A DNA stretch of 56,226 nucleotides from Planctomycetaceae bacterium (GCA_002702655.1 PABB01000065.1:1-56226); one strand, 5' to 3'. Shown: positions 17,459 to 27,693, counted from the first letter of the stretch. Notes: generated by a model from the sequence alone, not told the origin. Program-made: numbers and translations.

Positions 17459-20400
17459 ATGATTGGTCCAACGAATCAGATGCAACCTCATGCACTTCCA
17501 ATCTTCCTGTTTCTTCTATTCTTCGGTCAGGCCGGGTTTGGGGCGATTTTCCCCGATGACCTGAAGTGCGAATACCGGGTGGATCCCCTGGGAATCGACA
17601 ACCCCCTACCGCGACTGAGCTGGAAGCTCGTCGATACAGAGAACACGCGTGGCCAAACGCAAGCTAGCTATCGGGTGCTAGTCGCCAGCAGCCCGGAAGA
17701 CCTCGCTGCCGATCGCGCCGACCTGTGGGATAGCGGGGTTCAGGAAGATCCGGAGTCGGTAAATCGGGTCTACGACGGCACACCGCTGCGATCGGGACAA
17801 AGCTGCTACTGGAAGGTCCGCGTCAAGGACTCCCAGGGCAACTGGTCCGAATGGAGCCCGCCAGCTAGGTTCTCGGTTGGCCTTCTTTCCCGAGGAGATT
17901 GGAAAGGCGCGTGGATCCAAAGACAGAATCAGAGGGATACGGATCACAACTGGTTTCGAAAGAACTTCGCAATTCCTGAAGCTCCCGCGTCGGCGTTTGT
18001 CTATGTGGCCTCGCTGGGATACCACGAACTCTACGTGAACGGACGAAAGGTCGGAGACGGCGTAATGAATCCCGTTTCTTCCTTTCTTAGTAAGCGGATT
18101 CCCTATCTCACCTACGATATCTGTGCGGATCTGAAGCCGGGCGACAACGTCATCGCCGTGTGGCATGCCGCCGGTTGGACGCGCTGGTCGCGGGTGCCTG
18201 AGTATCGGAAACCGCCATTCGTCTTCAAAGCGCAGGTCGAAATCACGACAAGGGCAGGCACGACGACGCTGGTGACAGACAAGTCATGGAAGTGTCGGAA
18301 GAGCCACAGCGAGTACATCGGCCCCTGGGACATCCTTAACTTCGGAGGCGAGCGGATCGATGCTCGCCAACAGGTGCCGGGATGGAACGCGCCGGAGTTC
18401 GACGACGCCGAATGGGATAATGCGGTCGTCTTCAAAGGACGCGTTCCCGCAGAGCTCAGTTCGCAGATGGTTGAGCCTCAGGTGAAGTACGAAAAGATCG
18501 CGCCGGCAACCGTTACCCCGGCGGAAAACGGGGCCTACTTGGTCGACATGGGTCGCAACTACACTGGCTTCTTTCAGATCGCGCTTCGCGGCGGGACAGC
18601 AGGGCACACGGTCACAATCGAGGTCAGCGACCAGAAGGAGAAGAGCGTCAATTGGGGGCAGAAGAGTGAGTACGTCTTTGATGGGACTGGCGAAGGAACC
18701 TTCACGAATCGCTTCAACATCGCCGGTGGCCGCTGGGTGACAGTGCGGGGTCTGGAGAGCGCGCCAAATCCCCGGGACGTCGTGGGATATGTGATCACCT
18801 GCAACCGCAAACGCATCAGCAAGTTCGAATCGTCGGACCCCTTGCTCAACCAGATCTACGAGACGAACCTCGATACGTATATCGCAAACACCGTTGACGG
18901 CATGCTCGTGGATTGCCCGCACCGTGAGCGCCGCGGCTGGGGCGAGGTGGCGGTGGCGGCCATGTACGGCGATGCCCTCCCGAATTTCGAAAGCGGCGCC
19001 TACATGGATCAATACGCGCAATACATGCGCGACGCCCAATTTGCAGATGGCCGGATCCGCGCCATTATCAATGAGCAGGATCGGCCGTTCCTAATGTGGA
19101 AGGCGAACAACCCCATCACCATTTGGGCGACCTATCAGATGTTGGGCGATAAGAAGATGCTCCACGACAATTACGCCTCCATGGAAATGTGGATGGACTG
19201 GTTGCTGGAGAATTCCAACTACGCGAATGGCGGTGGGCTTGTCATCGGCGAACAAGGCCAACGCGAATTCCCGGGGCTTGGCGATTGGTGCACACCGAAG
19301 GGTAATTTCTGGGATAGCAGCAACTCTGCGGAAGCCGCTCACTTCAACAACTGTCTGTATGCCTATCTGCTCGACAACGCGGCGAAAATCGCCATGGCCC
19401 TAGACAAGATGGCAGACGCTCACAAGTACGAGGACCGCCTCGCCGTTCAGCGAAAGGCCACGCACGAACTGACCTACGATCCCGCCACCGGCAATTACGG
19501 AAGCGGCCAACAAGTGAACCAAGCTTTCGCGCTGATCGCGGGAGTACCCCCGGAGGCCGAGATTAAGAAAGTATACGACCGTCTCGTCAATGAGATGCTC
19601 TACGGATTTCCCTATTATGATACCGGGAGTTCTGGGCAGGCGCTTTACGCTCGCTACTTCATCGAACACGGCGAGCGAATGGACCTGATCTACGAACTGC
19701 TTCGGGACGAAGCTCATCCGAGCTACGGATATTTCATTGCCCAGGGCGCAACGGTTTGGCCAGAACGATGGTCGTCGGTGGGCGGGAGCCGAATTCACAC
19801 CTGCTACACCGGGATCGGAGGCTACTTCATCAAGGGTTTTGGCGGCATCCGCCCCGATCCGGATTATCCAGGAATGCGCCATTTCCTGATCAAGCCAGCC
19901 ACCGTCGGCGACCTACGCTATGCAGACACCCAGTTTGAGTCCGGCTACGGGACGATTGTCTCGAATTGGAAACGCTCGGGCCCGACTGCCAGCTTTCACA
20001 TCGAGGTGCCGGTCAACAGCTGGGCCAAGATCTACATCCCCGCCGTGGGCGAGGAACACGTCAGGGAAGGCGGGCAGCCTGCCGAACAGGCGGAAGGCGT
20101 CTGCTATCTCGGCTCCGAACTTAGCGACGCCGTGGGCAACTACGTGGTCTATGCAGCGGGTTCAGGAATCTATGATTTCGAGGTCTCGGCCGTGCCTGAG
20201 GTGACCTATCCGGACCCAATTGGTCGCAATCCGAACCTCGCAAGGACCGCCCGGATGAGCGCCTCGTCGATGCACATCGCAAGTGAGAAGCTTCCCGGCT
20301 TCGAGGCTTTTAGGGCCAACGATGGGAATGCTGAAACTTCGTGGCGAGCTGCCTCCGCGGAAGGTCAGTGGCTCGAAGCGGCTTGGGCGAAACCACGGAC

Positions 20401-20623
20401 GTTTGATTTCGTGCAGTTCGACGAAATCGGCAACCACATCACCGGCTATCGTCTGCAAGCGTGGGCGAATGACGCGTGGCAAGACCTCGCCGTCGGAGAC
20501 GCTTGCGGACTAGGTCGGAGGCATGCTTTCGACCCAGTGACAGCCAGCAAGTGCCGCCTGCTCATTACCTCTTCGCAACAGCCGCCGGAGCTTGCCGAAG
20601 TCCGCATTGGCCGCACGCGATAA
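17459..20623 (+). CDS. GH78 alpha-L-rhamnosidase with C-terminal discoidin-like domain
   Basis: About 1,054 residues from the ATG at 17459; an ATG at 17480 is equally good, and the signal peptide HALPIFLFLLFFGQAGFG follows either. Order: Ig-like rhamnosidase N-domain (LKCEYRVDPLGIDNPLPRLS, WDSG, CYWKVRVKD), jelly-roll N-domain (FVYVASLGYHELYVNGRKVG), a beta sandwich, and the (alpha/alpha)6 barrel. The active-site strip is VDCPHRERRGWGEVA (Asp485, Glu490); the general-base region is ATVWPERWSS. This is the shorter DCPHRE type rather than DCPQRDER. The last ~130 residues are an F5/8-C (CBM32-like) domain, ARTARMSASS to ELAEVRIGR, for glycan binding. Exported; converges on the GH39-like gene at 20680. 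Confidence 0.85.
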   Translation: MIGPTNQMQPHALPIFLFLLFFGQAGFGAIFPDDLKCEYRVDPLGIDNPLPRLSWKLVDTENTRGQTQASYRVLVASSPEDLAADRADLWDSGVQEDPESVNRVYDGTPLRSGQSCYWKVRVKDSQGNWSEWSPPARFSVGLLSRGDWKGAWIQRQNQRDTDHNWFRKNFAIPEAPASAFVYVASLGYHELYVNGRKVGDGVMNPVSSFLSKRIPYLTYDICADLKPGDNVIAVWHAAGWTRWSRVPEYRKPPFVFKAQVEITTRAGTTTLVTDKSWKCRKSHSEYIGPWDILNFGGERIDARQQVPGWNAPEFDDAEWDNAVVFKGRVPAELSSQMVEPQVKYEKIAPATVTPAENGAYLVDMGRNYTGFFQIALRGGTAGHTVTIEVSDQKEKSVNWGQKSEYVFDGTGEGTFTNRFNIAGGRWVTVRGLESAPNPRDVVGYVITCNRKRISKFESSDPLLNQIYETNLDTYIANTVDGMLVDCPHRERRGWGEVAVAAMYGDALPNFESGAYMDQYAQYMRDAQFADGRIRAIINEQDRPFLMWKANNPITIWATYQMLGDKKMLHDNYASMEMWMDWLLENSNYANGGGLVIGEQGQREFPGLGDWCTPKGNFWDSSNSAEAAHFNNCLYAYLLDNAAKIAMALDKMADAHKYEDRLAVQRKATHELTYDPATGNYGSGQQVNQAFALIAGVPPEAEIKKVYDRLVNEMLYGFPYYDTGSSGQALYARYFIEHGERMDLIYELLRDEAHPSYGYFIAQGATVWPERWSSVGGSRIHTCYTGIGGYFIKGFGGIRPDPDYPGMRHFLIKPATVGDLRYADTQFESGYGTIVSNWKRSGPTASFHIEVPVNSWAKIYIPAVGEEHVREGGQPAEQAEGVCYLGSELSDAVGNYVVYAAGSGIYDFEVSAVPEVTYPDPIGRNPNLARTARMSASSMHIASEKLPGFEAFRANDGNAETSWRAASAEGQWLEAAWAKPRTFDFVQFDEIGNHITGYRLQAWANDAWQDLAVGDACGLGRRHAFDPVTASKCRLLITSSQQPPELAEVRIGRTR

Positions 20624-20679
20624 CGCAGGAAGGACGTGCTCTTGAAAATGCCTGATCAGAACGCGCTCGCGTCGGACGA

Positions 20680-22152
20680 CTACCTGCTGCCAGAGATATC
20701 CTGTATTCCCGAGATCCTGTTTAGCGAGAATGGCGGTAATACGATCATGCCGCGTTCGCTGCTAATCGGTTGCAATGGGTTGTCGTCGAAATCTAGGACA
20801 ACGACTGCCGACAGGTCCTTGAATACCAGGGCCTCATGTAAGACTGTTTGGTCGTAATGCTTGTCGTCAATATTGAGCTTCAGCAGACACGCTTGATCCG
20901 TCAGATTCACCGCCAGAACGGCTATTCTTCCATTGCTGACCACTGCCAGAGCGTTAACGGCATTGATCGAACCAATAGGCGTTACTAGTTGCTCCACCTC
21001 AATCGTGCTCGCCAGCAACTGGCCGTTTTCAAATACACTGCGAACAATCTCGTAGACGGACGCGTAGGCTGTCTTTCGCAAAGGGTAGAGCAATTGGCGC
21101 TTCACCTTGAAGATAAGGAAGCTGTTGGAAACGCCGTTTACGCTGAACCAGTTGGCGCGATCATAGATATCCTGATTCTCGAACATGAAGAGGTAGCAGT
21201 CGGCCATGGCCAGTGCAGCGGCGGCCTTGGCTTCTTTGCCAGCCGATACTCCCCACTCAGTCAGCCAGATCGGTTTGCCCGGGGCGAAGCTTCTTACGTA
21301 ACGAGAGGCGTTGGCGAGTGCAAGCCGTGCACTAAGAACCGACCGAAGAACCTTGTCACTCTCATCCGCCGTTGTGTCTTCTCTTGTGCCGACATACTTG
21401 TGGAGCGAGATCGCGTCGAAGTATTCTGCGTCGTCTGCAGCGATTCGGTTGTACTCGGCGTGCTGCTCTCGCCAGGAGAGAGGTATCGATATACGGATAC
21501 CCGGCTTGGCTTTTCTTAACGCTGATGCAATCGGACGGGCAGCCCTTAGAAAGCCGTCGGGGGTGTCTGTCTGGCTTGATGCTTGCGACTTCCAAAACTG
21601 CTCATTGCCCAGTTCAATATCTCGGACGTCGAACCCCTCAAGCAGGCTGTGATTCAGCCTTGCCACGTTCTTGGCTGGACTGTCGTATGCAACGTTATAG
21701 ACCCATACGATATCGTATCCCTTCCCCCCGCCCTGCTTCTTTTCCACGTTTAGCTTGATCAAGCCAGGGAAGCCCCCTTTCCTGCCTGATTTCTTCCAAG
21801 CCTCCAGTGTTATGGCGAAAGACTTGCCCCGTGGATTATTGTCGCCGTGATTTGTGTAGGTGTCTGTCTCCCAGTCATAGAAGTTGCTCCAGGCGCCATC
21901 GGGAAAACGAATGGCGATTGGATCAAACCTCCGAACAAGATCGCGCTCCTTCTTGGTGTTCGTGTGCAGTAGGTTGTACCCGAGCAACCTGTTGTTGACC
22001 GGTTCCCGGCTGCGCGTACTCACACGAAGCGTGGCAGTGATGGCGTCAGAAAGATCCGAAACTGGATACTCTGTGGCGAACGCGATCCGCGCAACAGCCC
22101 ACCAGACAGGCAACAAGAGTACTCTGATTCTACGATGCGTGAAGAACATCAT
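20680..22152 (-). CDS. GH39/GH51-like glycoside hydrolase, paralog of the 8945-11215 enzyme
   Basis: 490 residues with a short signal segment (VLLLPVWWAVARIAFA). It aligns well by eye with the barrel of the plus-strand enzyme: NNRLLGYNLLHTN, IRFPDGAWSNFYDWE, VAYDSPAKNVARL, ELGNEQFW with the acid/base Glu184, ISLHKYV, and PIWLTEWGVSAG with the nucleophile Glu299. Unlike that paralog it ends after the small beta domain and has no shared beta domain, dockerin-like loop or PEP-CTERM tail, so it should be free in the periplasm or outside. The substrate is probably a pentoside (arabinose or xylose), inferred from the clan. It is the last gene of a long minus-strand run and is convergent with the GH78 gene on its other side. 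Confidence 0.78.
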   Translation of the reverse strand: MMFFTHRRIRVLLLPVWWAVARIAFATEYPVSDLSDAITATLRVSTRSREPVNNRLLGYNLLHTNTKKERDLVRRFDPIAIRFPDGAWSNFYDWETDTYTNHGDNNPRGKSFAITLEAWKKSGRKGGFPGLIKLNVEKKQGGGKGYDIVWVYNVAYDSPAKNVARLNHSLLEGFDVRDIELGNEQFWKSQASSQTDTPDGFLRAARPIASALRKAKPGIRISIPLSWREQHAEYNRIAADDAEYFDAISLHKYVGTREDTTADESDKVLRSVLSARLALANASRYVRSFAPGKPIWLTEWGVSAGKEAKAAAALAMADCYLFMFENQDIYDRANWFSVNGVSNSFLIFKVKRQLLYPLRKTAYASVYEIVRSVFENGQLLASTIEVEQLVTPIGSINAVNALAVVSNGRIAVLAVNLTDQACLLKLNIDDKHYDQTVLHEALVFKDLSAVVVLDFDDNPLQPISSERGMIVLPPFSLNRISGIQDISGSR

Positions 22153-22430
22153 TTTCAGTCACTTTCGCTGAAACCGAGATTCCCTAAGCAGCATGGTCGG
22201 GAACCTCTCCCGAGACATTTTTAAGTGCATTGTAACGACTGCCTCCCACACACTGTCAGGCGGCGCGATCGGTCCCGACGCGCAGGCGTCAGTCGAGCAT
22301 GGAGCCAAAGTCGACGAGCGGCGTATGGGGGAGATGGTCTGCAACGGCGATCGGCCAAACTCACACGACGGGGACGCGAAGAGCGCTAAAATGAAGGACG
22401 GTCGGACGCGTCGGTTCTGCCGTACAAACA

Positions 22431-25265
22431 CTAAACGTCATCCGCGGAGAAACGATAGAGTCCGGACCCCACTTCCAATTCAAGCCAAACGCGGCCGCCT
22501 TCTTTGATGACGCGAGTTCTCTGCTCAATTGGCGAGTCCCCCTCGCGGAGCTGTTGTCCTTCCTGGTAAGGAAAGTACAGCGTGGCGCTTGAGTTCGGCG
22601 GTATTCCAACAGTCCATTCGAATTCTTCCGCGCCGCTCTTCCAGTCGCTGCGAATGGCGCCGTACGGCGACGCCATCGAGGCCTTTGCCCAGGCGAGTTC
22701 CGACGTCAAGTGCGGTTTCAGGATGAAGTGCTTGTAGCCGGGATGTTCGAACGTTGGTTGGATGCCTCCGACGCATTCGTGCATAAAGGCGGTGAAGCCC
22801 CCTTGCATGGGGTGATTGAGAGAATTGCGATACTCCTGCTTCTGCCATTCGAACTGCCGTTCGGGCCAGGTGGAGAGACCGCAACTGAGTATGTAGGCGG
22901 GGCCGGGGAAGCTGGCATCGGTTAGCATCCTGTAGGCGAGGGCCTCCTGATTATTCTCGGCAAGGAGGGTGTAGAAATGGCGTAGGCCGTGAATGCCGCA
23001 CGAGTGATGTCCGCCGTGAAGTTCCTCGATGTCGTGCAGCAAGGCGGCCATCCGATCGGCGATCTGCTCATCAGGCGTCATGCCGAACCGGAGCGCCATG
23101 ATGGTGGCGGTCTGGCTTCCGTAGTGCTTATGCCGTGACCCGTCGACGGGCTTGAGCCAGGTTTCGTGAAAAGCGCGGTTGATCTCCTCGGCCTGCGTGA
23201 AGCACCAGTCTCCGTACTGCGAATCGCCGAGTCGATGCGCCATCTTTCCGGTGATCTGCAGGGCTTCGTAGAAAAAGGCCGTGCCGGAGACGTGAGGGTG
23301 GCACTCCATGAACTCTGGCGCCAACCTCCGGTCCCAGCGGGGCGGGCACCAGTCGCCGAGTCCGTCTGCGATGACGCCCCGCTCGTCCTTGAAGCTCATG
23401 AAGTAGGTGATGAAGTCCTTGATGTTCGGGTAGTGGCGCCTGAAGACGTCAACGTCTCCGGTATGCAAGTAGATGCGCCATGGCAGGATGACGTAGGCGA
23501 CGGCCCAGTCGATGTTGGCGGCTCTGTTGGCGCGTTTGCCCGGTGCGACCATGGGAGGCACGCCAGGGCCCTTCTTCAGCACTCTGCGGACTCGAGGGTT
23601 TGCTTGCAGGCTGTCCTCGATGTCCTGCATGAACTTCGTGAGAAAGCGGTTCATGTCATAGCTGTAGAAGCTGATGTCAACGGCGGCGTGCGCGTCGCCG
23701 AGCCAGCCGCACTTTTCCCGGTGGGGGCAGTCCTCAGGGAAGGAATGCCAGTTGTTCTCCAGCGTGAGTAGGCTTGTCTGATACTCGCGAGTGAGAATCG
23801 CGTCTGAGCATGCAAAACTCCCGGTGCGGCGGATTGCGCTACGGACCATGTGGGCCTGGATTGATTCCTTGCTCGGAGGTTGACTCAGCCCGCTGATTTC
23901 GACGAACTGAAATCCGGTGTAGGCGAATCGGGGGGACCATGATTCTTGGCCGCCTCCCTTGCAGATGTACCAGAGTTCGTGGTTGCTGCCGGGCGCTCCC
24001 CCCATGGTACGCATATTCAGGCTCTTGCCGTCTCTGCCGAGAACCTCCGCAGGAACGATCTTGATGAGTGCTCCGGCCTGTTGATTGACTGTGATTCGCA
24101 CCCAGCCTGAAATGTTCTTGCCGAAGTCGACGATGTAGCTACCCCGGTCCGTGGGGATCACGTTGACTGGATCGAGACGCTGCATCACCTGGATTGGCGG
24201 AATCAATTGCGAACGGAGATTGTCGTCAGTGCAGGGGGCCGTTCGCGCGACTGCGGGTTGCCAAGCCGCATCGTCAAAACCGGGCTTTGACCAACTCGCT
24301 TGCTCAAGGCGAGCGTCGTACGTTTCGCCCCAATAGACGTTGTCGAAGATGATCGGACTCTGAGCTGTCTTCCAGTCGGTGGAGGTGGAGAACTCGGCAT
24401 GGCTTCCGTCTTGGTAGTCGATAACGAACTTTGCTCTAACCGAGGGCTTCCCGTATCCGAAGGCGGGATCGAAAGCGAGATTCTGGCCATAGAAGCCGTT
24501 ACCGAGCCAGAATCCCAGGGCGTTGGCGCCGGAACGCAGATGCTTCGTAATGTCGTGAGTGACGTAAAGGGTTTGCTTCTCGTAGTTGGTCTGCCCCGGG
24601 TCGAGAACATTTTCGCCGATCCGGCTGCCGTTGATGTACAATTCGAAGTAGCCGACCCCGCTGACGTAGGCCCTGGCAGAGCGGACTGGCTTGTCGAGCG
24701 TGACATCTTTCCGCAGCAGCGGAGAGGGGTGGGAGTCGAATCGCCCGTTCCCATCGAGACGCGAACGCGCCGAGTGCTCGGAGTTCCGCGTGTCGCCGTC
24801 GTGGCCAATCCACTGTGAGCCCGCCCAGTCCTGGGCGTCGAGCAAAGCCATTTCCCAGGAGCCGATAGCCGACCATGCACTCGGCCGATCGTCCTGATCC
24901 CAGACACGCACCTTCCAGAAGCATTTCTTTCGGCTGTTGAGCTTGGAACCTGCGTAGGCAACCAGGATGGACTGTTCCGAGTCCACGCGGCCGCTGTCCC
25001 ACAGATCGCCCTCGTCCTTGTCAAGACGGTCAGCGTCGCTGGCGACGAGGATCTGGTAGGCGTTCTGCCGAATGCTGCGGGCAGCCGGATCGGTCGCCTT
25101 GAGTTTCCAACTCAGACGTGGCGCCGCCGTGTCGAGGTGGATCGGGTCGGCCAGGTGTTCTGCTCGCAGTTCGGCGACCGCAACCTCGCCCGCGCTTGTC
25201 AGAGTGGCAGTGGCAACACAGATGACGCCCGCAATTGCTAGATGGCGGCAGAGTGAAGTATTCAT
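22431..25265 (-). CDS. GH78 alpha-L-rhamnosidase
   Basis: 944 residues from the ATG at 25265, which begins the signal peptide MNTSLCRHLAIAGVICVATA. Domains in order: Ig-like N-domain (LRAEHLADPIHLDTAAPRLS, WDSGRV), jelly-roll sugar-binding domain (ARAYVSGVGYFELYINGSRI; WGETYDARLE), beta sandwich (YIVDFGKNISGWVRI), (alpha/alpha)6 catalytic barrel and C-terminal sandwich. The active-site strip is EDCPHREKCGWLGDAHA with Asp512 and the Glu five residues on; the second site is LSTWPERQFEW. Its length and order are standard for large bacterial GH78 enzymes. It is 97 bases downstream of the GH59 gene and probably in one transcript with it. It should release alpha-linked L-rhamnose. Confidence 0.87.
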   Translation of the reverse strand: MNTSLCRHLAIAGVICVATATLTSAGEVAVAELRAEHLADPIHLDTAAPRLSWKLKATDPAARSIRQNAYQILVASDADRLDKDEGDLWDSGRVDSEQSILVAYAGSKLNSRKKCFWKVRVWDQDDRPSAWSAIGSWEMALLDAQDWAGSQWIGHDGDTRNSEHSARSRLDGNGRFDSHPSPLLRKDVTLDKPVRSARAYVSGVGYFELYINGSRIGENVLDPGQTNYEKQTLYVTHDITKHLRSGANALGFWLGNGFYGQNLAFDPAFGYGKPSVRAKFVIDYQDGSHAEFSTSTDWKTAQSPIIFDNVYWGETYDARLEQASWSKPGFDDAAWQPAVARTAPCTDDNLRSQLIPPIQVMQRLDPVNVIPTDRGSYIVDFGKNISGWVRITVNQQAGALIKIVPAEVLGRDGKSLNMRTMGGAPGSNHELWYICKGGGQESWSPRFAYTGFQFVEISGLSQPPSKESIQAHMVRSAIRRTGSFACSDAILTREYQTSLLTLENNWHSFPEDCPHREKCGWLGDAHAAVDISFYSYDMNRFLTKFMQDIEDSLQANPRVRRVLKKGPGVPPMVAPGKRANRAANIDWAVAYVILPWRIYLHTGDVDVFRRHYPNIKDFITYFMSFKDERGVIADGLGDWCPPRWDRRLAPEFMECHPHVSGTAFFYEALQITGKMAHRLGDSQYGDWCFTQAEEINRAFHETWLKPVDGSRHKHYGSQTATIMALRFGMTPDEQIADRMAALLHDIEELHGGHHSCGIHGLRHFYTLLAENNQEALAYRMLTDASFPGPAYILSCGLSTWPERQFEWQKQEYRNSLNHPMQGGFTAFMHECVGGIQPTFEHPGYKHFILKPHLTSELAWAKASMASPYGAIRSDWKSGAEEFEWTVGIPPNSSATLYFPYQEGQQLREGDSPIEQRTRVIKEGGRVWLELEVGSGLYRFSADDV

Positions 25266-25362
25266 GGCAGACAATTCGGTGGGGGCGTCGAGAAGTTGGA
25301 GAGCGGTCGCGGAGACGACTTGGAGAATCTGGTACCGACATGCCGCAAACATTACCTGGGTT

Positions 25363-27693
25363 TCATCTGGACGTCGAATAGCTCGGCGTTATCTCGAGGT
25401 TGTCAAAGAGATTGGGATCGTAGGAACTTGCCAGTGCGATGCAGCCGCTGCGCGACTTATGCATCACCTGAGCGACGCGCCGCCCATCTAGGAACGCTTC
25501 TACTTGTTCGCCGCGGAAGCCGAGCTGGAGTTTGTGCCACGCGGAATCATCGAACCGCTCGGCGGAACCGCTGGCGAGCGTCTGCGCGTCGAAGGCGAGG
25601 CGCCACTCGCCTTCCTTGCTCAACGCCAAGCGGTAGCCTCTCAGGAAAGGTCCCCGAACGCGCCCTGCCAACTCGACATCGCCACCGTCGATTAGCACTT
25701 CCACGCTACAGGTGAAGTCTTTCCAGTGCACGTCGCCCACAAGAGTATGGGGCTTGATGTTGGAACGACGATAGATCTTCATCCACTCGTAACCTTCCTG
25801 GGGGCAAATCTGTTTGAGGCACTGGGAGCCGTCGGCTCGGCGGGCAATCTCGAAGCTGCCCTTCTGATCGGAGTGATACCGCGGGATATCCCCCGCCTGG
25901 CGGCCTTCGTAATCCTCTCGATACGGGACCGGAAAGGGCGCGTCCTTGGGAATCGAATACGCCCCTTGCCGCTGGCCATCGGTCGTCGTCAAGGTGTAGA
26001 TGCACCTCGATTCAAGGTCCAACGAAAAGCGGCCGTTACGCGGCGCGACGCTCTCAAGTTGAACAAACTGACGCTGGGCGTCTGATTTCCAAACGTGGAC
26101 ATTCTGGCTGCGAAGCCCGCCTTGGACCACGACATTCAACGATTCGGGCTGGTCCGTGCAGATAATCATGCTCCAGTCTCCGCTCGTCTTGTTCCTCATC
26201 GCGACGCAACTGCCTTTGTAGGTTACCGGGTCGAAGAGGCCGCATCCGCCATCTAGGTAGCGCCAGTCGTCAGGCGTGGCAAACTGCGTCGTATGCGCGG
26301 TGGCCCAGATGGCCGGCCACACTTCGTAGTAGCCGCTCCACGGACGGTTCGCCCGCATGGCGCCGGCTTTGTCCCATGTGGCGGAAGGCTGAATGGAACC
26401 GACGGGCGCCCAGATAAGCGTCTTCGTGATCCGGTCACGGATGTAGAACTTGTTGTACAAACGGGCTAGGTTGAGCGCCCCGGCGCCGCCCCACTCTTCG
26501 CCTTTCCAACTCCAGTCTTCGCTGGCCCACAGCGGTTTGCCAGAAGCCTTTGCTTTGGCGGTCGCGGGGCGTCCGCGACCATCCACCATGTCTTCGGTGA
26601 ACTCTTTTCCAGTGACGTAGTGGTATCCAACAGCGTCGATCGCCTCGTCGAATTCGGGATCGTCCTGCAACTCTTCGAAGATCCGCCAGTCACCGCTGTT
26701 GTCGTCGGGTCCCTGAATCTTAACGCGAGTGAATCCCTTCGCGTCGAGAGTGGGCCGGACCTGGTTCACCAGCCAGTCCCGATCGGTTCCGTTCTCGTTC
26801 TCGGCCGCAGCGACCCAATCGATCTCCAGGCCCCACTGATCTCTGGCCGCGGCTAGGTACGCGGCGAAGTACTCCGCCGACTCCTGCGAAAATACGTCTG
26901 GCTTTAGCCAACCGGGAAAGCTCCAAGGCAAGCACTCCAAGATCACCTCCGGGTTTCGGTTGCGGGCTTCCCGCATGAGCCAGAATTCGTAACCGCGGGC
27001 CACTGGATTCGCCAGTTCGTCTCGCGAGATTGCGTGAGACGGTTCTGAGCCGCAGGTGGAGTTTTCTCCTCCGCCCATTTCCACCTTTAGGTGCTGAAAA
27101 CTGGCGCCAAACTTTGGCCTGAAGAGCAGGTCAAGTATGTGGCCGCGAACGGGCTCTTGGTAATCGTAGAGCAAATCCGTCGACGCCCCTGCACTGACGG
27201 CCCCAATCCCTTCAAATGTGCGGCCCTTGTCGTTGCCATCTAGCGTGATGCAGACTACTCCGCCCTTGCGAGGGAACACCGCCGGCACGAATCTTTGCTC
27301 GGGGTCGGCAAGCTCGCCCACGTCAAACCAACTCGGTTCACTCGTCGCCGAGCCTCGCTGCTGGCTCCAGACTGTCACGCACCAGTAGACGCGCTGGCCC
27401 GGTTGCAGCGGCTCGCCGCGGTACTCGACGCCTTGGGAATGCGTTGAGCTGGTTGGACCCGAGTCCCAGATATCCGGGTACTTCAGCTTGTCGAGATCTG
27501 AAGCCATGCAAATCCGATAGCCGCCCTGAGCTAAGTGGCTCTTGTCACCAACAAAGGTCCAACTGAAGCGCGGCCGAGCGGATGTGACCTGACCCGGAGC
27601 CACAAGGGATTCGCACTTCAATTCAGTGACTTCAAAGGCATGAACATGGGAGCCGACCCACAGCAGGCATAGCAGTATGAGTAGTCCCTTCAT
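25363..27693 (-). CDS. GH59 galactosidase (galactocerebrosidase-like) fused to a GH78-type N-terminal Ig domain
   Basis: 776 residues from the ATG at 27693 with signal peptide MKGLLILLCLLWVGSHVHA. Residues ~20-128 are the Ig-like first domain normally found on GH78 rhamnosidases (VTELKCESLVAP, ARPRFSWTF, PDIWDSGPT, VYWCVTVWSQQ). From ~145 it is GH59: GRTFEGIGAVSAGASTDLL, LKVEMGGGENS, RGYEFWLMREARNRNPEV, LPWSFPGWL. By alignment with animal GALC the acid/base is Glu300 (AENEN) and the nucleophile Glu392 (PLWASEDWS). The C-terminus has the GALC-like beta sandwich and a LamG-type domain (HKLQLGFRGEQVEAFLDGRRV). The family removes beta-galactose; here the substrate is probably a glycan. The N-domain fusion is unusual. 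Confidence 0.85.
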   Translation of the reverse strand: MKGLLILLCLLWVGSHVHAFEVTELKCESLVAPGQVTSARPRFSWTFVGDKSHLAQGGYRICMASDLDKLKYPDIWDSGPTSSTHSQGVEYRGEPLQPGQRVYWCVTVWSQQRGSATSEPSWFDVGELADPEQRFVPAVFPRKGGVVCITLDGNDKGRTFEGIGAVSAGASTDLLYDYQEPVRGHILDLLFRPKFGASFQHLKVEMGGGENSTCGSEPSHAISRDELANPVARGYEFWLMREARNRNPEVILECLPWSFPGWLKPDVFSQESAEYFAAYLAAARDQWGLEIDWVAAAENENGTDRDWLVNQVRPTLDAKGFTRVKIQGPDDNSGDWRIFEELQDDPEFDEAIDAVGYHYVTGKEFTEDMVDGRGRPATAKAKASGKPLWASEDWSWKGEEWGGAGALNLARLYNKFYIRDRITKTLIWAPVGSIQPSATWDKAGAMRANRPWSGYYEVWPAIWATAHTTQFATPDDWRYLDGGCGLFDPVTYKGSCVAMRNKTSGDWSMIICTDQPESLNVVVQGGLRSQNVHVWKSDAQRQFVQLESVAPRNGRFSLDLESRCIYTLTTTDGQRQGAYSIPKDAPFPVPYREDYEGRQAGDIPRYHSDQKGSFEIARRADGSQCLKQICPQEGYEWMKIYRRSNIKPHTLVGDVHWKDFTCSVEVLIDGGDVELAGRVRGPFLRGYRLALSKEGEWRLAFDAQTLASGSAERFDDSAWHKLQLGFRGEQVEAFLDGRRVAQVMHKSRSGCIALASSYDPNLFDNLEITPSYSTSR

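Noticed and set aside
22159-22431. 90-residue minus-strand open frame following the GH78 gene
   Set aside because: It starts at a non-ATG codon at the very stop of the GH78 gene, has no ribosome site and no recognisable motif.
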